Under the pieces are notes generated by a model. The model made no database searches. It was given only the letters and a program-made list of their open reading frames with translations, and was not told the origin of the DNA. A stretch of 64,000 nt of DNA from the NCBI GenBank assembly GCA_001567485.1, contig JZRA01000009.1, positions 83,799-147,798 on the forward strand, written 5' to 3'. The stretch comes from Chloroflexi bacterium OLB13. Its GTDB lineage: Bacteria > Chloroflexota > Anaerolineae > Aggregatilineales > Phototrophicaceae. Shown here piece by piece: positions 1-8,843 of the stretch. The translations under genes and the position numbers were made by a program. Numbering within the stretch: position 1 is the first letter of the stretch; every line of letters begins with the position of its first letter.

Positions 1-544
1 TCAGCACGTCGGTCGACGTCGCTTCATCGCGCCATGTGAACACGGGCGGGACGGCGGGAACGGTCGCCGCCGGGTTGACGCCCACGTGGAACAGGCGCAC
101 ACCGGCCTCAGCCAGCAGGGGGATCATGGCGCGGGTATGTCCCGGCACGTCGGTCATCTTGGCGGCGATGGTGCGCTTGCCGAAGCGTGCGTCAAGCGTC
201 TGCGACAGGCGGAGTCCACGGCGGAAAAGCCGTTCGTCCATCAGCTCGGTATGAGTCGTGAACGGCACGGCGTGCCACGCGACGAGGTCATCGCGTACCG
301 CGTTCTCCATGCGCGTCCGTTGATCACTCGTGGCCCGTTCGAGGTACTCGTAAATCAGCCACGACCCGACCGTCCACCGGAACGGTTCCTCCGGGTGGCG
401 TTCGCGCATGGTCTCCGCCAGCGTAATCGCGTTGGGGATGAACGTGTTCATGTACCGGTCGATCACCGAGCGCGCATAGTCGGTGAATCCGACGTCGAGA
501 TGCGTCTTGAAGATGACGTGCACAAGGTCGATGTCAGTGCGCAT
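1..544 (-). CDS. GH38-like / DUF5054 glycosidase-type protein, N-terminal part (runs off window)
   Basis: The reading frame starts at an ATG at 544 and stays open to the window edge, giving 181 codons of N-terminal sequence. It begins MRTDIDLVHVIFKTHLDVGF. The H-x-D pair in THLDVGFTD matches the first metal-binding motif of glycoside hydrolase family 38 alpha-mannosidases and the related DUF5054 proteins. A second recognisable stretch is VPGHTRAMIPLLAEAGV. The catalytic Asp lies beyond the edge, so activity cannot be judged. The start is 12 bases after the stop of the PHP hydrolase gene, so it is the last visible gene of the sugar-importer operon. A mannoside- or glycan-trimming role is inferred from family and context. 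Confidence 0.75.
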   Translation of the reverse strand, partial: MRTDIDLVHVIFKTHLDVGFTDYARSVIDRYMNTFIPNAITLAETMRERHPEEPFRWTVGSWLIYEYLERATSDQRTRMENAVRDDLVAWHAVPFTTHTELMDERLFRRGLRLSQTLDARFGKRTIAAKMTDVPGHTRAMIPLLAEAGVRLFHVGVNPAATVPAVPPVFTWRDEATSTDVL

Positions 545-556
545 GAGTCACGAGTT

Positions 557-1951
557 CTAGCGAGGTTGTCGCTCGATATAGATCGGGTTGGTGAGCGCGT
601 GAACGTGAGGCGCGTTCGGATCGCCTGAGATGATCTGAGCGCGCACATACGGCGTGTCGTGCACGTCGACGTCCACCTGCGCCTCCCATTCTAACTGGTC
701 GACCGCGAACTGTTGAGTGACGCCTTTTCCGGTGACGATCTGAAGCTGCAATCCTTGCGCACGGCGGGCGGATACGGCGACCAACAGGGAATCACCGCCG
801 ATACGCAGCGTATCGCCCATCATCGCGGCCCCGGACGACAGCAGGATTTCAGGCCCGTCCGGCGACTCGGTGACGTAGGCATGACCGACTTTCAGCGCAT
901 CCAGCAGCGCCGACGGTGACGGATCGCCGGGACAGTAGATGACGAGAGTCGGGTTGGCGAGCTTAGCGTGGTGCTCATGGTGGTGGAAATGGCAGTCACT
1001 GCCCCCGACGGCGACATATCGCGCGCCAGTTTTGAGCTTGGTTTCCCAATACGCCAGCGCGATCCTGTTCGTCGGCGGCCACGGCCCGTTCCATACCTCG
1101 ATGCAGTGGAACCCCGTGACCTCGGGATACGACCACTCCGGCCCGAACGGACGTGGATGGTTGCAGGAGATCAGGTAGCCAGCGGCGAGCGCGGCGTCTA
1201 CCGCTGTTTGCATGTCGTCCTGCGAAAGCACGCGGAAGTCGATCCACGGCCCCGCCCCCCAGATGTTCCAATGTCCTTTGTAGGTCGTGACCTCCATGCC
1301 GGGGATGAGCATGAGGCGGGTCTCGGCGGATGCCAGCGCCACCTGCTGCGAAAGCACGTTGTGGTCGGTGATCGCCAGAAAGTCGAGGCCGAGCGTCTCT
1401 GCCTTGCGGATCACGGTCATCACGTCGCTGTCGCCGTCGCTGTGGTGCGTGTGACAGTGCAGCTCGCCTTTGTACCATCCGCTGGCGCGGCGCACGTCAG
1501 GGCGTGATACCGTGCTCAAGGGCAGACGGGCCGGAAACGACACAGGGGTCTCACCCTCCCCGATGGTCAGTTGAATCGTGACGCGGTAAGCACAGCCGCC
1601 CTCCGCGACCTTATAGGCGCCGAGGCAGATGTGCCATGTGCCGGGCTGGATGGGGCCAGATGAATAGCCGGGCGTTGCCGTATCCGTCGCGATGAAGAAA
1701 GCGCTTCGGGCACTGCCGCTCCAGCCCCGGAAACCCTCGCCCATGAACGCGTGTCCGCGCGGGTCGAAGATCCCGATATCGATGGTGTTGCCGCCGGTTA
1801 GGTGCGGGTCGCTGTCGATCGCGGCGGAGTAGGTGTACTCGACGTCGATCCGTTCGGTGTGCGGGGGCGCATCGAACGGCAGCATGGGATAGGTCAACGT
1901 TTGGCTGGGCGTCAGCGTGCCTTCTAAGACAAGCGTCTCGCTCCGGCTCAT
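557..1951 (-). CDS. CehA/McbA-type metallohydrolase with PHP domain
   Basis: 464 residues. The N-terminal third (to about residue 160) is beta-rich and has no recognised catalytic motif. It is followed by a PHP phosphoesterase domain: ELHCHTHHSDGD (about 165-176) carries the H-x-H metal ligands, ITDHN is the next ligand motif, and GMEVTT, CNHPRPFG and GGSDCHFH supply the remaining His/Asp/Glu ligands. The family is CehA/McbA, metal-dependent hydrolases acting on phosphoesters or carbamates; the substrate here is unknown. Its start codon overlaps the ATPase stop by 4 bases (1948-1951), which indicates translational coupling inside the importer operon. A role on a sugar phosphate or glycan ester is only inference. 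Confidence 0.85.
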   Translation of the reverse strand: MSRSETLVLEGTLTPSQTLTYPMLPFDAPPHTERIDVEYTYSAAIDSDPHLTGGNTIDIGIFDPRGHAFMGEGFRGWSGSARSAFFIATDTATPGYSSGPIQPGTWHICLGAYKVAEGGCAYRVTIQLTIGEGETPVSFPARLPLSTVSRPDVRRASGWYKGELHCHTHHSDGDSDVMTVIRKAETLGLDFLAITDHNVLSQQVALASAETRLMLIPGMEVTTYKGHWNIWGAGPWIDFRVLSQDDMQTAVDAALAAGYLISCNHPRPFGPEWSYPEVTGFHCIEVWNGPWPPTNRIALAYWETKLKTGARYVAVGGSDCHFHHHEHHAKLANPTLVIYCPGDPSPSALLDALKVGHAYVTESPDGPEILLSSGAAMMGDTLRIGGDSLLVAVSARRAQGLQLQIVTGKGVTQQFAVDQLEWEAQVDVDVHDTPYVRAQIISGDPNAPHVHALTNPIYIERQPR

Positions 1952-3030
1952 CGCAGCACTTGACCGTCTGGCCCAAAGAAGAAGAGATGATCCGCGTCAA
2001 ACGAGAGGTAGACCTCGTTGGGAAGCGGCGGCGCCTCATCCTCAAACAACCGGATTGTGATGAGCTGTTCGCCGACCCGGACGATGACCAGCGCCTCGCC
2101 GCCGAGCGTCTGCGTGACGTACAGCGTGCCCTTGATGGAATCGGCGGCCGGCTCGGTGAGAACCCGGATGTGTTCGGGGCGGACGCCCAGCGTGAATTGA
2201 CTGCCTTTCGCTAACGCCGCGGGCAGGCGCAGCCCGGCGGCTGACATGGCCTGCGGCGAATCGCCGGTCTGGACGTATATGCTGCCGCCGTTGATTTCAC
2301 AGGGAAGCAGGTTCATCGGTGGGTTGCCGATGAACGACGCAACGAACGTATTGACCGGGTGGCGGTAGATTTCCAGCGGCGTGCCGGCCTGCATAATACT
2401 GCCGTCCTTCATCACGACGATCTTGTCGGCCAACGCCATCGCCTCGGCCTGATCGTGGGTGACGTACACGGCGGTGATCCCGACCTCGCGCTGCAAGTGT
2501 TTGAGGAACGCGCGCGCTTCGAGGCGCAGCTTAGCGTCCAAGTTGCTCAGTGGTTCGTCAAACAGGAAGACCTGCGCATGGTGGACGACCGCGCGCGCGA
2601 CGGCGACACGCTGCTGCTGCCCACCGGAAAGCTGGCCCGGACGCCGCGCAAGCAGCCCGCCGATCTGCAAGTTATTCGCTACTGACGTGACTTGTTCTTT
2701 AAGCTCGTTATGCGGCGCCCCGCGCACCTTGAGCGGATAGCCGATGTTGTCGAGAATCGTCATGTGCGGGTAAAGCGCGTAGTCCTGAAACACCATGGCG
2801 ACATCGCGCGAACGCGGCGGCAGGCTCGTTACGTCCTTGCCATTGATGTGAATGCTGCCGCTGTCTGGCATCTCAAGGCCACTAATCATACGCAGCGTCG
2901 TGGTCTTGCCGCAGCCCGACGGCCCAAGCAGGGCGACGAATTCGCCGTCCGTCATCGACAAGCTGACCTCATTGACGGCGACCACTTTGCCGAACGTCTT
3001 GCGTAGGTTGCGTATTTCGATCGAAGCCAT
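1948..3030 (-). CDS. ugpC: Sugar ABC transporter ATP-binding protein, MalK/UgpC type
   Basis: 360 residues. It contains Walker A GPSGCGKTT (about 36-44), the Q-loop in VFQDYALYPHM, signature LSGGQQQR, Walker B VFLFDEPLSNLDA and the switch His in VYVTHDQAEA. The C-terminal 120 residues form the TOBE/OB regulatory domain typical of carbohydrate CUT1 ATPases (GVRPEH motif). It energises import through the two permeases directly upstream. It is the only MalK-type ATPase in the window, so it could also serve the second CUT1 importer at 17.9-21.3 kb, which lacks one; such sharing is known for MsmK/MsiK proteins. The symbol marks the subfamily, not a proven glycerol-phosphate substrate. Confidence 0.93.
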   Translation of the reverse strand: MASIEIRNLRKTFGKVVAVNEVSLSMTDGEFVALLGPSGCGKTTTLRMISGLEMPDSGSIHINGKDVTSLPPRSRDVAMVFQDYALYPHMTILDNIGYPLKVRGAPHNELKEQVTSVANNLQIGGLLARRPGQLSGGQQQRVAVARAVVHHAQVFLFDEPLSNLDAKLRLEARAFLKHLQREVGITAVYVTHDQAEAMALADKIVVMKDGSIMQAGTPLEIYRHPVNTFVASFIGNPPMNLLPCEINGGSIYVQTGDSPQAMSAAGLRLPAALAKGSQFTLGVRPEHIRVLTEPAADSIKGTLYVTQTLGGEALVIVRVGEQLITIRLFEDEAPPLPNEVYLSFDADHLFFFGPDGQVLR

Positions 3031-3042
3031 CGATTCGCTCTC

Positions 3043-3867
3043 TTACTGTTTGATTCCGCCGAAGAAGCGGAAGCCATAGCGCCAATTGATCAACAGGTAC
3101 AGAAGCAAGACCGGTATCGTGTACAGCACGGCATAGGCCGAGATGAGCCGGATTTGCGGCATGCCGCTTTCGAGATCGTAGAACAGGAAGAACGTCACCG
3201 AAGCGGGCATCAGCTTGATGTTGCGCAGCAGGATGAACGGCGTCAGAAACGACCCCCATGCGCCTACCAGCACCCAGATTCCGACGACCAGCACGCCGGG
3301 CCGCATGACCGGAAAGGTGACGTCTCGGAAGATTTGCAGCGGGGACGCGCCGGCCACCATCGCCGCTTCTTCGTACGAGCGCGGCACACTTTCGACGAAG
3401 TCCTGCATGATAAAGATCGCCGACGGGATCGAACCACCGATCATCACGAGGATGACGCCGATGTGCGTGTCGATCAGCCCGAGGTCATAGATCAGCTTGA
3501 AGATCGGCACCATGCTGGCCGTGCCAGACACGACCGACGAGAACAGGATCAGCACGTAGGTCAGGATTTTGCGGCCGGGGAGGGTTCCGCGTGAAATGCC
3601 ATAGGCCGCCAGCGCTGCGATGAGGCTTGTGCCGACCATCGTGCCGATGCCGATGATTACGGAGTTTTGAAGCAGGCCGCGCATCGCCATCTCGTTGCTC
3701 AAGACTTCCTCAAAATTCGCCAGCGATGGGCTTTGAGGGATGGTGACTGACAGTGACGCCTGCGGGTTGAACGGCGCAAACACAAACCACAGCAGCGGCG
3801 TTACGAAGAACACCGCGAGTATGACCGTAAAGCCGGTGAGTAGGATGCGCTGCATCGGCGATTTCAT
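3043..3867 (-). CDS. Carbohydrate ABC transporter permease, MalG/UgpE type
   Basis: 274 residues starting MKSPMQRILLTGFTVILAVF. I chose the ATG at 3867 because it overlaps the preceding permease stop (ATGA at 3864-3867); further upstream the frame is antisense-like noise. It has about six hydrophobic segments. The EAA loop reads SYEEAAMVAGASPLQIFRDV and contacts the ATPase. The C-terminus RYGFRFFGGIKQ resembles the MalG-type tail. It pairs with the permease at 3864-4766 as the inner-membrane channel of a CUT1 importer. Substrate is unknown. Confidence 0.92.
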   Translation of the reverse strand: MKSPMQRILLTGFTVILAVFFVTPLLWFVFAPFNPQASLSVTIPQSPSLANFEEVLSNEMAMRGLLQNSVIIGIGTMVGTSLIAALAAYGISRGTLPGRKILTYVLILFSSVVSGTASMVPIFKLIYDLGLIDTHIGVILVMIGGSIPSAIFIMQDFVESVPRSYEEAAMVAGASPLQIFRDVTFPVMRPGVLVVGIWVLVGAWGSFLTPFILLRNIKLMPASVTFFLFYDLESGMPQIRLISAYAVLYTIPVLLLYLLINWRYGFRFFGGIKQ

Positions 3868-4766
3868 GCGGTCTTCCCCTGTTGATTGCGTGAAACAAAG
3901 AGGTAGATACTCGCCAGAACGAGGTTGATGAGCATGACGACGACTGCGATCGCGCTGGCCTTGCCGAACTCGAAGAAGCGCAGGCCGACGCTGTAGGTGT
4001 AGATGGAGATCACGTTGGTTCGGTTGATCGGGCCGCCGCCGGTGAGCAGGAACGGCGTGAACGTGTTGAACGTCCACAGCGTGATAAGGATCAGGTCGGT
4101 GGCGATATAGCGGCGCAGCAGCGGCAGCAGGATGTCGCGGAACTTCTGCCACGGGCTTGCGCCGATGACATCCGCCGTTTCCATGTAAGACGGCGGGATC
4201 GACGCCAGCGCCGACGAGAACAGCAGCATCGAGAAAGCTGTCCCGCGCCATGTGTTGAACAAGATGATGCTGAACATCGGATAATCGAATAACCAGTCGA
4301 GCGGTTGTATCCCGATGGCCTGAAGCATCATATTGAGCGTGCCTTCAGGATCGAGATAGGCGAACCACGCGAACGCCACGACGACATCGGGGATGATCCA
4401 CGCCGCGATGGCGAGCGTGAAGACGATCTCGCGCAGCAGGCCCTTGCGATTGTTGAAGGCTGTGGCGATACCGAGGCCGAGCATCGCCTGTCCTATCAGC
4501 GCCGAACCGATGACGAACTGCACCGTCAGCCAAAGGCTGTGGCCCATCTCGCCTTGGCGCATCCAGTCCTTCGTATTGAACAGTTCGACATAGTTTTGGA
4601 AACCGACGTTCTGCGGGTTGATCGCGTTCGCCCCGACAAGCGTCTGGTTGGTGAAACTCATTTGAATGATCGAAAAGAACGGATACAGCAAGAACAGCGC
4701 AATGAACACGAGCGCAGGGGCGAGGAACAGCAGGCTCAGTTCGCGCGAGAGGATCGCTTTCTGCAT
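3864..4766 (-). CDS. Carbohydrate ABC transporter permease, MalF/UgpA type
   Basis: 300 residues. The first hydrophobic segment LLFLAPALVFIALFLLYPFF is the standard N-terminal helix of UgpA-like permeases. The EAA-type loop reads SYMETADVIGASPWQKFRDI, where A replaces the usual second A-rich pattern only slightly. It is translationally coupled to the MalG-type partner downstream. It lies 108 bases after the binding-protein gene, with a strong hairpin between them that may lower its expression relative to the binding protein. Confidence 0.92.
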   Translation of the reverse strand: MQKAILSRELSLLFLAPALVFIALFLLYPFFSIIQMSFTNQTLVGANAINPQNVGFQNYVELFNTKDWMRQGEMGHSLWLTVQFVIGSALIGQAMLGLGIATAFNNRKGLLREIVFTLAIAAWIIPDVVVAFAWFAYLDPEGTLNMMLQAIGIQPLDWLFDYPMFSIILFNTWRGTAFSMLLFSSALASIPPSYMETADVIGASPWQKFRDILLPLLRRYIATDLILITLWTFNTFTPFLLTGGGPINRTNVISIYTYSVGLRFFEFGKASAIAVVVMLINLVLASIYLFVSRNQQGKTA

Positions 4767-4824
4767 CAGTCAGTTCCGTTTCAGGTCGGGCAGATAAGGA
4801 CGACGGCGGGAAGTGGCGCAGCAA

Positions 4825-4856
4825 ACCGGTGAGGCATCACAGCGGATGCCCCACCG
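4825..4856 (-). promoter_or_regulatory. Intra-operon hairpin after the binding-protein gene
   Basis: The arms CCGGTGAGGCATC (4825-4837) and GATGCCCCACCGG (4844-4856) pair over 12 of 13 positions around a 6-base loop. On the minus strand the hairpin is followed by TTTGCTG, a weak U tract. It sits between the binding-protein stop and the permease start, so it is a candidate attenuator or 3'-end stabiliser that gives more binding protein than membrane subunit. Confidence 0.6.
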
Positions 4857-4874
4857 GAAGACTTGCGTTTGCTG

Positions 4875-6232
4875 CTAGTCCAGCGGAATGCGGATGACGT
4901 TGTCCTCGCCGACGATCTCGGTGACGGCCGCATCATACGCTTCCATCGCTTCCATCGGGGTCATTTCGCCCGAAACGATGCGCTCGGTCATCAGCTGGAT
5001 CTGTGCGGAGACCTGATTGTATTCCGGCAGCTGCGGGCGGATGGTCGACAGCGGCAGCACCTCGCTGGCGATGCGCGTCATGACCTCGTCATTGGGAACC
5101 GAGACGTCGGTGCGGGCGCGGATACGCGGCTGCAGCACTTGCAGCGCATCGACCGAGTCCTTGCTGAACATATAGGTCAGCAGCTGCCACGCCAGATCAG
5201 GATGGGCGGTGTTGGGGTTCAGCACGTAGCCCGTGCCGCCCGACGCCGACACGAAGTCCTGACCGCGATAGCCTGAACCGGGTTCCTTCGCCGGCATCAT
5301 GGCAAAGTTCACGACCTCGTTGCGGTTCGCCATCGCGTAGTTGCCCGTCTCAGGAGCAATCGGGCCGCGCCAGAAGTAGTCACCCTCGACCAACATCGCA
5401 ACTTCGCCCTTCGAGAACGCCTCGAACGACAGGTCGCGGCCGTTCTGAACAAGCTGCCAGCGTACTTCGCCCAGCCCCTCGTCGATGTAGATGGTCTTGA
5501 ACAGTTCGAGCGTTTCAAGAATGGCCGGGCTGCTCACGATCCACTTGGCTTCGTCGAAGTCGTAGACGTGATGACCCGCGCCGAGCAGCGCCATGATGTA
5601 TCCCTGTAGGTTGATGCTTCGCCCATGGCGGTGCCGGCGTTGAGCTGCAGCGGCGTGACACCCGGCAGGGCGGCCTTGATCGTGCGAGCCGCGTCAAGCA
5701 GTTCGGCCCAGCTCGTCGGCTGCCACTGTGCGGGCAGGCCCGCCTGCTGGAACAGATCCATGTTGTACCAGATCACGCGGCCATCCGTGCCGCGCGGGAT
5801 GCCGAACACTTGGCCGTCAAAGCTCATGATAGCCTGAATGCCTTCCGGGATCACACTCCAGCCATCCCAGTCGAGCGCGCTGTCGCCGACGATCTCGGTC
5901 AGCGGCTTGAGCAGGCCGCCTTCGACAAATTCTGGCAGCCAGAAGCCGTCGAACGCGAGGATGTCCGAGCCGCCGCCAACGCCGAGATCGAGCACGAACT
6001 GCTGGCGCAGATCTTCACCGGCGCCGCTGAACTCAAGGACGTTGACGGTGACAGGCGTGCCAGCCTCGGCCATCATCGCCTCGAAGGCAGGCTTAACGGA
6101 CTCTTGGAGCCATTGGAATTCGACACCGCTGGAGCCGGCGATGCTGATCTCGACCGGATCCTGTGCATGCACGACGCCGAAGAGCGCGACGACCACTACG
6201 AATACGAGGAGCAATCTCAAGTATTTGGACAT
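4875..6232 (-). pseudogene. ABC transporter substrate-binding protein, interrupted by one frameshift
   Basis: Two overlapping frames together make one extracellular solute-binding protein of about 452 residues. The first part starts MSKYLRLLLVFVVVVALFGV with a signal peptide ending HAQD. It contains SDILAFDGFWLPEFVEGGLL and IPRGTDGRVIWYNMDLFQQA, typical of family 1 sugar-binding proteins. Near 5610 the frame breaks after GEAST. It resumes as QGYIMALLGAGHHVYDFDEA and runs to the stop at 4875. The length (1358 bases) becomes a multiple of three if one base is restored, for example a third C in the AACCTAC stretch. It is either a real inactivating mutation or a sequencing error; the intact downstream operon favours an error. 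The next gene upstream is the GntR-type regulator. Confidence 0.85.
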
Positions 6233-6279
6233 GACTTTCCCTCCATCAATGGGATACGGCTGTCGCCGACGGTGAACTC

Positions 6280-7404
6280 TTACGCTGGGGGTGGCGCAGT
6301 AGAACTGCGTTCGACAAATGTAGTGGGTAACAGGGTCAGGATCTCACCATTGGCCTCTCCTTCCATGAGCGTGATTAAACGCCGGGCGGCTTCAGAACCC
6401 ATCAGGTGCCCGTTTTGGGCCACGGTCGTCAGCGGTGGGTTCTGATACTGCGCGATGTCTAGATCGTCGAAACCCACGACGGAGACATCCTGCGGGCTTC
6501 GCAGATCGGCGGCAGTAATGGCCCGCTGAACGCGGACGGCCATCCAATCATTGACGGCGAAGATCGCCGTGGGCCGCGTGGGCGACTTGAGTCGTTCGAC
6601 CAGCGGCTCGATCTCCGCGCGATCAGAGATGGCGTACGCTTCATACGAACTCATCTCGGCGTCCCCGCCGATGAGAAGTGGTGGCTCGACGTCGAGACCT
6701 TGCAGATGCAGCGCGTCCTGATAGGCGCGGTAGCGTTCGGAGACCGACCATAAATCGAGGTGAGGCCGCGCGACGAACAGGATGCGCTGGTGTCCGAGGG
6801 CGATCAGGTGGTTCATGGCTTGTAAGCCGCCGGCGTAGTTGTTGCTGCTGACGCACGGCAGGATGACGCCGTTCAGCGGCCGATCCATCAGGACGACCGG
6901 CGTCTTGAGGTCGCCCGATGTGAGCATGCGGTTTTGCAGGCCGCCGCGCACCGGTACGAGGATGATTCCCTGTACGCCCTGCCCGCTGAAGTCGGCCAGC
7001 AGGCGGTTCTCTTCGTCAAGGTCGCGGTCGGTGCTGGCGAACAAGACATTACACCCCGTCTTACGCAAGACCTGTTCGGCCCCGGCGAGCAGGTTCATCG
7101 CGAACGTCCCCCGGTATTCCGGGATGATGAAGGCGACGGCACTGCGCCCGTTCTGCGGCTTCACTGGCTCGGCGACAAACGTGCCTTTGCCAGCAACACG
7201 GTAGATCAGGCCCTCGTCCTGTGCCGACTGCCACGCGCGCTGTAGGGTCGCCCGGCTGATGTTGAGCGCCTCGACAAACTCCCATTCTCCGGGCAGCATG
7301 TCGTGCGGTTTGAGCAGGCCGGTGACAATCTTATGCCGAAGCTCGTCAAGGAGCTGGACGTGAAGCGGCAATGAACTGTCTTTTGAGACCCTAAAATCAA
7401 CCAT
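6280..7404 (-). CDS. GntR-family transcriptional regulator with PBP1 sugar-binding domain (AraR-like)
   Basis: 374 residues. Residues 1-75 are a GntR winged helix, with LPLHVQLLDELRHKIVTGLL and the recognition region LNISRATLQRAWQSAQ followed by GKGTFV. The rest (about 85-370) is a periplasmic-binding-protein-like ligand domain as in LacI/GalR and AraR proteins, with VAFIIPEY, VLMDRPLNGV, ALGHQRILFV, IFAVNDWMA and VVGFDDLDIA. It presumably binds a sugar and controls the importer operon that follows 47 bases downstream. A predicted promoter and a TGTTCGGACA core just upstream suggest that it regulates itself. Confidence 0.9.
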   Translation of the reverse strand: MVDFRVSKDSSLPLHVQLLDELRHKIVTGLLKPHDMLPGEWEFVEALNISRATLQRAWQSAQDEGLIYRVAGKGTFVAEPVKPQNGRSAVAFIIPEYRGTFAMNLLAGAEQVLRKTGCNVLFASTDRDLDEENRLLADFSGQGVQGIILVPVRGGLQNRMLTSGDLKTPVVLMDRPLNGVILPCVSSNNYAGGLQAMNHLIALGHQRILFVARPHLDLWSVSERYRAYQDALHLQGLDVEPPLLIGGDAEMSSYEAYAISDRAEIEPLVERLKSPTRPTAIFAVNDWMAVRVQRAITAADLRSPQDVSVVGFDDLDIAQYQNPPLTTVAQNGHLMGSEAARRLITLMEGEANGEILTLLPTTFVERSSTAPPPA

Positions 7405-7413
7405 GTCTTAACC

Positions 7414-7457
7414 TGTCCGAACATGTACAGTCTAGCGCGTCCACATGAAATTGCCAA
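7414..7457 (-). promoter_or_regulatory. Predicted promoter and operator of the GntR-regulated importer operon
   Basis: On the minus strand there is a -35 TTGGCA (7452-7457), a 17-base spacer and a -10 TAGACT (7429-7434). Directly after the -10, across the expected start near 7422, lies the near-palindrome TGTTCGGACA (7414-7423). It fits the TGTnCGnACA pattern of AraR-like GntR operators and is preceded by TGTACATG. The leader to the ATG at 7404 would be about 18 bases. Confidence 0.5.
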
Positions 7458-7537
7458 CACATTGGCACTAAGGATGCTTCAACGCGGGATCAAGCGGGTG
7501 TGAAATCGGTGTGAAGACGGTTCGGCGCCACCTGCGT

Positions 7538-8656
7538 TCATGGGACGGCGCGCAGGATGTCCTCGATGAACTGTGCATGGCGCAGCGCGTCATCGACCGT
7601 TCCGGGGGCGCGCTGGCCGGTGCGGATGGCGCGCGCAAACGCGAGCAGTTCATTATGGAACGCCTCACGATAAGACACCGTGACACGTTTCTCCCACGAC
7701 AGCTCGCCTGCACCGCCTTGCAGCACGACCGGCGTGGGCAGATTGCGATAGTACGGGCCGGGGAACTCCAACCGCAGGCGCTGACGATTGCCCGCCAGCG
7801 AATACGTCTCGCGGTAGTCGTTGAGGTACGGCAGATTGTGCCAGTTGAGCGTGCAGTGCACCTGACCGGGGAACTCGATCAGCGCGCTGATCGACATGCC
7901 TTGCCGCCAGACTTCGGTATGCAAGACGCGCACCGGATCGCCAAGCAGGCCGAACAGCATGTAGATCTGGTGGATAACGCTGACGGTCAACAGTCCGAAT
8001 GCGACCTGAAGCGAGACGTTACCGGCGTGATCGCCCAGTCCTTCGTCACTGAGCGCGGCGATTGGCCCGCTGGAGAAGCCCCGCGCGGTGCCGGATTGGA
8101 TCGCGTCCCATTCCGGCAGATCGTAGTTGAACTGCGACGTTTGGCCGCTGCCCACAATGACCGCATAGGGCGCGCGGTTGAATTCGTCGGCGGCGTGCAG
8201 CACCGTGCAGTCGACATACGCGAGATCGTCGAAAGCAGCGAGTTCACGCTTGGCGTAGGTGAAGGCGGGATCGTGCAGTTTGTGATACCCGACCTGCACC
8301 ACACGGTCGGAGCGCGCGGCGGCGGTGGCGACTTCGCGCGTTTCGCGGACGTTCCACGCCAGCGGCTTCTCGACCAGCACGTGCTTGCCCGCGTCGAGCG
8401 CGTCAATAACGCTGTCGCGGTGCGATCCACCGTGGCAGATCACAACGGCCTCAAGCGCATCGTCAGCCAGCATTTCGCGCCATGTGGCATGGCGAGCCGT
8501 GACACCGTAACGGTCGCCGACCGCGTTGAGCACGGTGGGATTCGTGTCGGCGAGGCTGTGCAGCGTGAGGCCGGGCGTCTCGACAAGGTGCGGCAGGTGC
8601 ATGATCTGGGCGATCCCGCCGCAGCCGATCACGCCAATACGCAGAGAGTCCGTCAT
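7538..8656 (-). CDS. Gfo/Idh/MocA family oxidoreductase
   Basis: 372 residues from the ATG at 8656, chosen because GGAGG lies 7 bases before it. The N-terminal Rossmann motif is IGVIGCGGIAQIMHLPHL. It is followed by EAVVICHGGSHRDSVIDAL and the family EKP motif in GKHVLVEKPLAWNV. The expected fold is an NAD(P)-binding domain followed by a substrate-binding alpha/beta domain. Members oxidise or epimerise sugars, inositols or amino-sugar derivatives; the substrate is unknown. It is upstream of and co-directional with the GntR importer operon (134-base gap) and divergent from the creatininase-family gene, so a shared carbohydrate pathway is plausible. Confidence 0.9.
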   Translation of the reverse strand: MTDSLRIGVIGCGGIAQIMHLPHLVETPGLTLHSLADTNPTVLNAVGDRYGVTARHATWREMLADDALEAVVICHGGSHRDSVIDALDAGKHVLVEKPLAWNVRETREVATAAARSDRVVQVGYHKLHDPAFTYAKRELAAFDDLAYVDCTVLHAADEFNRAPYAVIVGSGQTSQFNYDLPEWDAIQSGTARGFSSGPIAALSDEGLGDHAGNVSLQVAFGLLTVSVIHQIYMLFGLLGDPVRVLHTEVWRQGMSISALIEFPGQVHCTLNWHNLPYLNDYRETYSLAGNRQRLRLEFPGPYYRNLPTPVVLQGGAGELSWEKRVTVSYREAFHNELLAFARAIRTGQRAPGTVDDALRHAQFIEDILRAVP

Positions 8657-8714
8657 GGTGCGCCTCCGTGGCAGCCAAAAAGTCTGTGTCAATCGGTCTC
8701 AGCCCCGGCGTTTC

Positions 8715-8742
8715 AGTATAGCATGCAGCGACGGGCGTCCAA
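8715..8742 (-). promoter_or_regulatory. Predicted promoter of the Gfo/Idh/MocA gene
   Basis: The minus strand has -10 TATACT (8715-8720) and a weak -35 TTGGAC (8737-8742) with a 16-base spacer. The start codon is about 50 bases downstream at 8656. Confidence 0.45.
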
Positions 8743-8781
8743 CTGCCGCGGCGCATTCGTGCGGATGGGCTGAAACGGTTG

Positions 8782-8810
8782 TTGCGGCAGCAGGCGACCT
8801 TGCGTATGCT
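8782..8810 (+). promoter_or_regulatory. Predicted promoter of the creatininase-family gene
   Basis: -35 TTGCGG (8782-8787), 17-base spacer and -10 TATGCT (8805-8810). Transcription would start near 8817, 27 bases before the ATG at 8844. It lies back to back with the Gfo promoter in a 187-base divergent spacer. Confidence 0.4.
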
Positions 8811-8843
8811 TTGCCGGGATGACTGAGACGTGGAAGACATGCG

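Noticed and set aside
4875..5594. A separate gene starting at 5594 for the second half of the binding protein
   Set aside because: It lacks a signal peptide and the N-terminal lobe and continues the upstream frame exactly after one missing base.
7511..8773. 420-codon plus-strand frame opposite the Gfo/Idh/MocA gene
   Set aside because: Shadow of a well-supported oxidoreductase on the other strand; no domains.
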